NCBI GenBank assembly: GCA_034359265.1
Contig: CP136890.1
Coordinates: 50,487,001-50,551,000, forward strand
Reading direction: 5' to 3'
Origin: Canna indica
Taxonomy: Eukaryota > Streptophyta > Magnoliopsida > Zingiberales > Cannaceae
DNA: 64,000 nucleotides
In this document: one piece after another, positions 56,765 to 64,000 of the stretch
How positions within the stretch are numbered: the stretch's first letter is position 1
How the letters are laid out: each line of letters starts with the position of its first letter
Program-made: the position numbers and the translations under genes
The notes under the pieces: model-generated
Told to the model about the DNA's origin: nothing
Seen by the model: the letters and a program-made list of their open reading frames with translations, nothing else
Databases searched by the model: none

Positions 56765-57940
56765 ATGGATTTAGAAGGGGACACAGTGGATGCACTCAAA
56801 GCTCTCAACCTCAGACACAACTTGTTGTCTCTATCTTTGTTCATGGAGGTACTCCTACCACGTGCCTGGTTTAGCAAGTTTAGCTCCGCTATCACTCAGT
56901 TTGGTATGATGAGATGCACCTCCGATCATTCAGTCTTCTTTTGCACCTCTCCTTTTGGAAAACGAGTGCTCCTCATTGTTTATGTAGATGACATTATTAT
57001 AACTAGAGATGATACAGATGGGATACAAAAATTGAAGTCTTATTTACATCAGCAATTTCAGACCAAAGACTTAGGTGATTTGAAATACTTCCTTGGTATT
57101 GAAGTAGCTCGATCAGGGGTAGCAATCTATATTTCTCAAAGGAAGTATGTACTTGATATGCTATAGGAGGCAGGTATGTTGGGAGCCCGACCAGTTGACA
57201 CTCCTATGGAGCCAAATATAAAGCTATTAACGAAGCAGGGTGAATCCTTGGCTGATCCAGGTCCATATTGTAGATTGATAGGCAAGTTAAACTATCTTAC
57301 AGTCACGAGACCTGATATCTCTTTCATTGTTAGTGTACTCAGTCAATTTCTTGAGTCACCCTGTGAGGGACATTGGGAAGCTGCATTGAGGGTCCTTCGT
57401 TGTCTCAAGAAAGCTCTAGGAAAGGGACTCTTGTACTGTGACAGGGGTCACCTCAGGTGACAGGCTATTCTGATGCAGATTGGGCAGGTTCATCTATTGA
57501 TCGCCGATCTACTTCAGGATATTATGTGATGCTTAGTGGTAACTTGATATCATGGAAAAGCAAGAAACAAAGTGTGGTAGCTAGATCTAGTGCTAATGCA
57601 GAATACAGGGCTATGGCTCTTGTGACTTGTGAATTAATATGGCTAAAGCAGTTAATAGGAGAACTCAGAATCATCCATAAAGAACCAATGAAGCTGCTTT
57701 GTGATAATCAGGCTGCTTTGCATATTGCCTCTAATCCGGTTTTTCATGAAAGAACAAAGCACATAGAAATTGATTGTCACTTTATCAGAGAGAAAGTGCA
57801 GTATAAGGAAATAGTCATATTATTTGTAAGTTCAAATGAACAATTAATTGGCTGATATACTAACTAAATCTTTAAGATGTCCTAGAATATTTTATATTTA
57901 TAACAAGTTGGGCTTACATGACATATTTGCTCCAACTTGA
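56765..57940 (+). pseudogene. Copia reverse-transcriptase 3' half and RNase H
   Basis: After about 35 unrelated codons copia sequence begins at PRAWFSKFSSAI. It keeps the catalytic LLIVYVDDIII, then DLGDLKYFLGIEVARSGVAI and QRKYVLDML, a stop, PVDTPMEPNIKL, ADPGPYCRLIGKLNYLTVTR. RNase H follows: TGYSDADWAGSSIDRRSTSG, SSANAEYRAMALVTCELIWL, LLCDNQAALHIASNPVFHER, TKHIEIDCHFIREK. Only one stop (57164-57166) and two frame changes (near 57460 and 57850) interrupt it, so the insertion is fairly young. The 5' three quarters of the polyprotein is missing. Confidence 0.9.
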
Positions 57941-59190
57941 GGGGGAGTGTTAAGGACCTAATTGTATATATCATTTCTCTATGTACTTTTATGCAAAAAT
58001 ACAGAATAATATATTGGTAGTATGGGGGTTGCCAAAGATAGCAAGTGATTTTCTCAAACTTCTCAAATCCCTGATATGATAACATATAAATATATACACA
58101 AGCACATAAATGAGGAGTCTATGCTAGTCATATCATGGTAACCGGCTAATTGGCCAACCTATGCGAATAAGTAGTCTAGCCATATCGGCTCCTTCAGACT
58201 GAGTATCATTCGGCCACTATGGCCTCATCCTGCATGAATGGTTCGGCTCTGTCCGACCTTCACCGCAATACAGTACTCGGCCGCATCGGCCTATACAACA
58301 TACAAGGAATGTCAATCACAATCACTGGGCCCGTCAACTAGGATGGTCAACTAGTATCGGGATCCCACCGGGTTAGGGATATCTAGCCCCACCCCACTCG
58401 GGTCTACCATCAGCGTAGCCCACTTATGAAATATCAGGACCCTCCGCCACTCGGGTCTAACACCTAGCGGGCCCGCTGGTGCAATCTCAAGACCCTAATC
58501 ACCGCTGAGTCGAGTAATATCTATTTCGACTATCGGTATTCCTCAGTAGACCATCTCAATCACAATACACAATCAGAGTTTCAAAAAACATACTTCCATC
58601 TTAATCCTCAGGCATCAACCCGTATCCGATCCCTTCCTCGGGTCTCACTAGTCGAATACTAATATTCGCTATCTTTCCCTAGGTGTGAAACCTAATCTAT
58701 GCATTATATTTCTTAAGTGTAACCACATTTCATAAGCATGAAAATGTCTAATTTTGGGTTCATCACAACATATATAACTTAATAAATTCATTCTACAACT
58801 ATCCTCATGAGTAATCACATGATTCCCCAAATAAGGAGATTAAATTTAGCTTTTAATTACTAAAATTTCAGTAAGGAAATAATTGGTCTAATATGACAAA
58901 GATTTAACCATAGTATGGTAAAGAATGAAGAATTTCCATGATTCACATTCCATAATAGATTCTAACCATATAAGTGCATTCACGAACATTTCCTTATCAA
59001 GTGTTAATTGCAATCTACCACTATCAACAGTCCATTCATCGAATAAAATACTTAACATACTAGGCCGAGATGTTCCCCTCTTACCCGCTCGGCCGAACCC
59101 TATAAAAGGTTTATCATACTCGGCCGAGCCTATCAAGGTGAGATTAGGGCTCTTTCGACCATGAACAAGAACACTCGAGTCACAAGTCTT

Positions 59191-60117
59191 GCAAGGAATT
59201 CGATCCAAGAGGTTTCAACACCTCTAGAAAATTGGGGAAAAATTCGGCATGACCTTTCCTTTTTTTCCTTCATTCGGCCGACCCCTAAATTCAAGGAAAA
59301 CTCCGTGAAACTTCGTCATTCAACAACATATACACAAGATAATCAAATCTCGGCAAAATTTCGACGAGACGACGAAAATATCACGAGAAATCGACAAAAT
59401 CTCCAATATCTTGGGTCGGCTACCCGCCTACCCTATGGATCTCGGTTAGACCACTCACCTTGATCGGATGAAGGAGATGGACTAGATGAGGACGATCCCG
59501 ATTTCTCCGACGATGACACGAGACCGGCGCCGTCCACAAGCTCCTCTCCCCTTTTATCTTCCCTCGGGCTGTGTGCGGCTCCCTCTTGCCTTGAGCCGCA
59601 CGACGGCTTGGGGTGAGAGGGTTTTAATCCCCCCCTTTTTTGATAAAAATGATCTCATGACTTAAGTTCCCTCACTCAACTCAACCCGAGTTCGAATTGA
59701 GCACCGACTCGACCCGCGAATCTGATTTCAACTAGACTTGAATCGATCTAGCACATAAATCATATAAACATAACTCACGAGTCAAACAAATGGAATTATA
59801 CCTTCTATTCGCGTTGATTTTCGTGACTCAACCCTGCTATTCCCCAATCCCGTGCGCTGCACCAAATAAAATTTTTATATTAGGAAACCTCGGGTATTAT
59901 AACTAGCCTTTATTGTACTATTATTATACAGTATTTGATGCACACATGTACTAGCATGTATAGTACTAATCTGTATGGACTAGTCTCTATTGACTAACTT
60001 GTATAATATAATATAATATAATATAATATAGTACAATATAATATAGTATAATATAATACAATATAATATAATATAATATAATATAATATAATATAATATA
60101 ATATATTATATTATATT
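59191..60117. repeat. 927-bp tandem duplication, unit 1
   Basis: From GCAAGGAATTCGATCC to the short ATAAT array at 60001-60117. It restarts at 60118 with the same text. It straddles the end of the LTR-like element and the Harbinger sequence, so it arose after that insertion. Confidence 0.9.
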
Positions 60118-60690
60118 GCAAGGAATTCGATCCAAGAGATTTCAACACCTCTAGGAAATTGGGGGAAAATTCGGTATGACCTTTCCCCTTTTTCCTTCAT
60201 TCGGCCGACCCCTAAATTCAAGGAAAACTCCGTGAAACTTCGTCATTCAACAACATATACACAAGATAATCAAATCTCGGCAAAATTTCGACGAGACGAC
60301 AAAAATATCATGAGATATCGACAAAATCTCCAATATCTTGGGTCGGCTACCCGCCTACCCTATGGATCTCGGTTAGACCACTCACCTTGATCGGATGAAG
60401 GAGATGGACTAGATGAGGACGATCCCGATTTCTCCGACGATGGCACGAGACCGGCGCCGTCCACAAGCTCCTCTCCCCTTTCATCTTCCCTCGGGCTGCG
60501 TGCGGCTCCCTCTTGCCTTGAGCCGCACGACGGCTTGGGGTGAGAGGGTTTTAGTCCCCCCCTTTTTTGACAAAAATGCCCTCATGACTTAAGTTCCCTC
60601 ACTCAACTCAACCCGAGTTCGAATTAAGCCCCGACTCGACCCGCGCATCTGATTTCAACCAGACTTGAATCGATCTAGCACATAAATCAT

Positions 60691-60933
60691 TGCTCCTTGC
60701 CCCATTTGTGCCGAAGGTAAGTTGAATCTTTCGTCATGTTGTTTTGAGTACCCCCCCTTAGGTTATTCACACGAGCCTGGATGTTTGGAACATTCATCTG
60801 GGCCGGTTTCCTAGTACTGGGTGGATACATTGCTGGGCCCATTATGGGCTCCGTTGGCCTTGTTAAAGCAGATTCTGCTGATGAGAATGCTGCTTCTGTT
60901 TTTCTGAATAGGCTCCTTAAGGTTGGGTATTAA
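60691..60933 (+). pseudogene. Captured gene fragment (short membrane-protein-like C-terminus)
   Basis: Foreign to the duplicated unit. It ends with a frame from 60781 reading MFGTFIWAGFLVLGGYIAGP, then MGSVGLVKADSADENAASVF and LNRLLKVGY before TAA at 60931-60933. The first 28 residues look like one transmembrane helix. A GTAAGT near 60717 and a pyrimidine stretch ending TTAG near 60765 look like splice sites, though the spacing would make a very short intron. I do not recognise the parent gene. Confidence 0.5.
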
Positions 60934-61159
60934 AAACATAACTCACGAGTCAAATAAACGGAATTATACCTTCTATTCGCGTCGATTTTCGTGACTCAAC
61001 CCTGATATTCCCCAATCCTGTGCGCTGCACCAAATAAATTTTTTATATTTGGGTATTATAACTAGCCTGTATTGTACTATTATTATACAGTATTTGATGC
61101 ACACATGTACTAGCATGTATAGTACTAGTCTGTATGGACTAGTCTCTATTGACTAACTT

Positions 61160-61506
61160 GTATAATATAATATAATATAATATTGTATAATATAATATAA
61201 TATAGTATAATATAATATAATATAATATAATATAATATGATATAATACAATATGGTATAATATAATATAATACAATATAATATAATATGATATAATATAA
61301 TATAATATAATATAATATAATATAATATAATATAATATAATATAATATAATATAATATAATATAATATAATATAATATAATATAATATAATATAATATAA
61401 TATAATATAATACAATACAATACAATACAATACAATACAATATAATACAATATAATACAATATAATATAATATAATACAATATAATACAATATAATATAA
61501 TATAAA
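61160..61506. repeat. ATAAT pentanucleotide satellite
   Basis: About 70 units of TATAA/ATAAT with interspersed TACAA variants clustering at both ends. Because the unit is five bases, three minus-strand frames stay open and give 113-124-residue ILYYI-type peptides that are certainly not genes. A shorter array is at 60001-60117. Confidence 0.95.
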
Positions 61507-61795
61507 AATTATAATATATTTTATCATTAAAAATATTTCATAAATTAAAATTATTTTTTAATTTTTTTGTATGTTTTTAATATTTTTTAATTTTTAGCCG
61601 GAAGTAAAATGAGTAACCAAAATATTGAAAGTTTTAATGCAGGCTAATAAAGAGTTTTGGGAGTATATTATTAATACAGCTTATGTCAGCTTATGAGGTA
61701 CAATTTTTGATGCATGTATTAGTTAATACTCTTTCCAAACACTATTATCCTAATACTATACATGATGCTTATACAAGGTACCAAACGGGCCCTAA

Positions 61796-63012
61796 ATGTA
61801 TGTAAGTGAGCTAATAATATTTATTTTTGCAGATGTTATTTGGTTTCATCATTGTAGTTGTTACTTATTAAGCTAATTATAGCATGCATCTACATTCTTG
61901 TTTAATTTTAATGATAATGCTAACTTCATATTTGAGCACCGATTTCACCAATATGCAAGTAGGTGATCTATACTTCTAATTCTAGGGTTTGTGTGATCTC
62001 TCTTTCTTCATAGATCACATTAATTGATGTCTTGTTATCTAAACAATTGATGATTGAGAATTATAACTTATAAATTGCATAGTTTATTCTTACTATTTAT
62101 CTTGAGTTAATGATGTTTAGTAATGAGATTGAATCAAGTCCATTGACATTCATGAGATAGATATCAACTGCTATTTATAAACAACACTTGTGTCTTTGTT
62201 ATATAATTTGACATCGATTATTTTTAAGGTGAAATGTACTTTATGGTATCTTTCGACTATTGTCAATGCATAGAAAGCCACCAAAATGGTCTACATTAGT
62301 TTTGCATTAGTCTACATTAGTTTTAGTATCTCTGCTTCGTCACAAAAAATATCATCCAACAAAAACTAAGCCACCAAAATAGTCTACTAACTCTTTTTGA
62401 AAAGAAAGATCCATTACATGATGATACATGTGATCCTTCAAAATCAAAGATAATAGGCACACATCTATTTTCTTCGATCATCAAACATGTCCTAATAGTT
62501 CTTTCTGGTTCTCATAACATATTGGTTTTCAGCAAGTTTACAACTTATCCCAATATTGAGTGTTAATATAGCTCCATCAAATATGATGCATCTGCTGGAC
62601 AAGAAGAAGATACCCTAACGCGAAGCATCTCCAATTTCTCTTCAGCTTATTCTTCCTATAGATTGATTTCTCTTAAACGTTAAACAAACTGAATTAAGTG
62701 ATGGATCTGTTTTTTAGAGAAGGAAACTAAAGTTGATATATGGTAAAATTAATAATTTAGATAATTAGAAGGAAAAAGTGTTTGAGAGGATTTTATTTGT
62801 TCTTCATGAAGAGATTCCGCCAAGAAACAACAACAAATAGTCCTAATGAATTTGGTATGCTGCCCGCAATCAATGTTTGACCACATCGAACAATTTGCTA
62901 TTTGAATAGTAGGATGCTCTATTTTTTAGAGAATTAATTAGAGTTTCTTTCATTTGCAATTCACTCTTCCTCTTTTTTCCTTAATGCGAACACACACACA
63001 CACACACATATA
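61796..63012. other. No gene; (CA)n near right end
   Basis: AT-rich, nothing coding recognised. A CA run sits at 62989-63008 immediately before a MITE. Confidence 0.4.
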
Positions 63013-63277
63013 GGGAAAATAGACTAAAAAATCATAAGATTTCCAGAAATTCTTTGTTCTACCCGTGTTTTTAAAATTCGTCTATAAATGCACAACCTTT
63101 ACATTCGTTTATGTCATCTACAAAATCGTCAAGCGTTGTTAGCTAAGTTCAGACAACGTTTGACAATTTGGTAGATGACATAAACAGATGTAAATGTTGT
63201 GCATTTACAGACGAATTTTGAAAACTTAGGTAGAAAATAAAATTTCTGCTACCTTGTGATTTTTTAGTCTATTTTCC
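63013..63277. mobile_element. Hairpin MITE, copy 1
   Basis: About 265 bases almost wholly palindromic: GGAAAATAGACTAAAAAATC at the left pairs with GATTTTTTAGTCTATTTTCC at the right, and AAATGCACAACCTTTACAT pairs with ATGTAAATGTTGTGCATTT. No open frame. Target duplication not resolved. Confidence 0.8.
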
Positions 63278-63574
63278 ATTAGACGAGGAAGACAACTTGT
63301 ATTTTTTGGGACTTGATTATTCAATTATATTATTTTTCAAATTTTGTGGAATTGGATGATTCAAATAGTAAGCATTTAGAGCATGTTTTTTTTTCTGCCA
63401 TTTCTTTTAATATTTAGCAATGTGATAATTTTATTCAAACCTTGAGTTGAGAGAAAAACATCAATATGTTTATGTTTCAAGAACATGTATAATATAATTG
63501 CTAAGATTAGGGTGGCAGTGGATTTGTGTAAATGAGTATTTCATCCTTCCCAGACCTTGATAGGTCATTAGCGG

Positions 63575-63812
63575 GTTTGCAAAAAATTTATATTCTATCC
63601 GTATTTTCAAAATTTGCCTATAAATGCACAATCTTTGCATCTGTTTATATCATATACCAAATCATCAAGCGTCGTCAGCTAAGTTGAGACGACACTTGAT
63701 GATTTGGTAGATGGTATAAACAGATGTAAATATTGTGCATTTACCGACGAATTTTGAAAACACGGGTAGAACATAAAATTTCTGCAAATCTTGTGATTTT
63801 TTAGTCTATATA
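63575..63812. mobile_element. Hairpin MITE, copy 2
   Basis: Second member of the same family, about 560 bases from the first: AAATGCACAATCTTTGCATC and GATGTAAATATTGTGCATTT form the arms around CAAGCGTCGTCAGC. Its left terminus is degraded relative to copy 1, while the right end keeps GTGATTTTTTAGTCTAT. Confidence 0.75.
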
Positions 63813-64000
63813 TATATTCGAGGTTCAAGCAACACAAGAAAATACACAACACAGTGAAGGGAAACCTTTAACTTGTATTTACAAAAGTACTTATTAGAAT
63901 GGACTAAAACCCTTCCACATCCCAACCAAGGCCTATATATATATATATATATATAACAAAAGATCGTCCTATTTTATTTTTCAGCTTTATTTCATTTCTT
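63813..64000. other. Edge sequence with (TA)n run
   Basis: A TA microsatellite at about 63936-63957; otherwise nothing recognised before the window ends. Confidence 0.5.

Larger units (their letters stand above)
56156..58065 (+). mobile_element. Internally deleted copia with ~120-bp LTRs
   Basis: LTRs 56156-56276 and 57948-58065 (TGTTAAGGAC...AAACTTCTCA) are flanked by AATCA and AATCC. PBS TGGTATCAGAGCC follows the 5' LTR and the purine tract ACTTGAGGGGGAG precedes the 3' LTR. An unrelated short LTR (56379-56493, TGTTAAAGTCCC...TTTTAACA), with its own purine tract on the left and its own PBS on the right, sits 100 bases inside. Gag, protease, integrase and most of RT are deleted. Confidence 0.85.
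55698..59901. mobile_element. LTR-like non-coding element with 5-bp target duplication
   Basis: Starts TGTTACGCCCCAACTC and ends CGGGTATTATA (a decayed form of the usual GGGTGTTACA end). ACTAG flanks both sides (55693-55697, 59902-59906). Excluding the inserted copia it is about 2.3 kb of non-coding, CGGCC-rich sequence (58130-59700) with ACTCGG / TCGGCC phrases. Likely a solo LTR or a terminal-repeat derivative of a gypsy family. Confidence 0.65.
60118..61506. repeat. 927-bp tandem duplication, unit 2, with a captured insert and expanded satellite
   Basis: Same sequence as unit 1 with scattered substitutions, a ~243-base insertion at 60691-60933, loss of 11 bases near 61045 and a much longer ATAAT array. 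Confidence 0.9.
55629..61792. mobile_element. PIF/Harbinger-type element enlarged by nested insertions
   Basis: Termini GGGCCAGTTTGGTAC and GTACCAAACGGGCCC are inverted repeats flanked by TAA on both sides (55626-55628, 61793-61795), the TWA target of PIF/Harbinger elements. Own sequence is repetitive (GTATAGTACTAGTCTGTAT). It hosts an LTR-like element (55698-59901), a 927-bp tandem duplication, a captured fragment and an ATAAT satellite. No transposase seen. Confidence 0.75.

Noticed and set aside
61139..61527. Three long minus-strand frames of 113-124 codons
   Set aside because: They are translations of the ATAAT satellite in each phase (ILYYI repeats), not genes.
1..64000. CRISPR arrays, operons, bacterial promoters or riboswitches
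   Set aside because: The sequence is plant nuclear DNA; the repeats are transposons, tandem duplications and satellites without regular spacers.

Overview
This is an AT-rich, transposon-dominated stretch of a flowering-plant nuclear genome. The evidence is intron-split relics of plant genes (U-box/ARM protein, PYROXD2-like oxidoreductase, REVEILLE-type MYB, EXO70, condensin-II CAP-H2, RNase H2A), several Ty1/copia and Ty3/gypsy elements, hAT, Mutator-like and PIF/Harbinger-type DNA elements, and an integrated badnavirus fragment. Endogenous badnaviruses are known from yam, banana, fig, citrus and other hosts; the sequence alone does not let me name the genus. I see no gene that looks complete and functional, and no bacterial, organellar or CRISPR feature.

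Layout. 1-2600: an ARM-repeat fragment (minus) and two exons of a PYROXD2-like gene (plus). 2994-7770: a REVEILLE/LHY-type MYB pseudogene (minus) with premature stops, split by a 3'-truncated copia element that is flanked by a ~210-bp duplication of host exon and intron. 7975-13342: a second truncated copia (minus) whose reverse-transcriptase region is interrupted at 8437-10268 by a broken badnavirus segment (ORF2, N-terminal ORF3, movement region). 13787-14756: gypsy 5' LTR and gag fragment. 14757-15411: first copy of a repeat family, here called R. 15408-15868: copia 3' end. 15880-17591: a 1.7-kb solo LTR with perfect 5-bp target duplication and a 112-bp internal tandem array. 17597-23203: a third copia (minus), cut in its integrase by a Mutator-like element.

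26100-40620 is a mosaic of R-family repeats, including a 2033-bp tandem duplication and larger repeats spaced about 9.73 kb and 4.2 kb apart. 41385-42715 is a Pack-MULE-like element carrying an EXO70 pseudogene. 42895-43908 is a non-autonomous hAT. 43917-49860 shows no recognisable gene. 49864-51064 carries single or paired exons of RNase H2A and CAP-H2, the latter next to a ~170-bp triplication. 53698-54307 is a hAT MITE with perfect 8-bp target duplication. 55629-61792 is a PIF/Harbinger-type element that has received an LTR-like element, which in turn has received an internally deleted copia with very short LTRs; it also holds a 927-bp tandem duplication, a captured gene fragment and a long ATAAT satellite. 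Two related hairpin MITEs lie near the right edge.

The genes do not form a functional unit. The window is best read as a stratigraphy: host gene pieces decayed while retroelements, a pararetrovirus and DNA transposons inserted into them and into each other.
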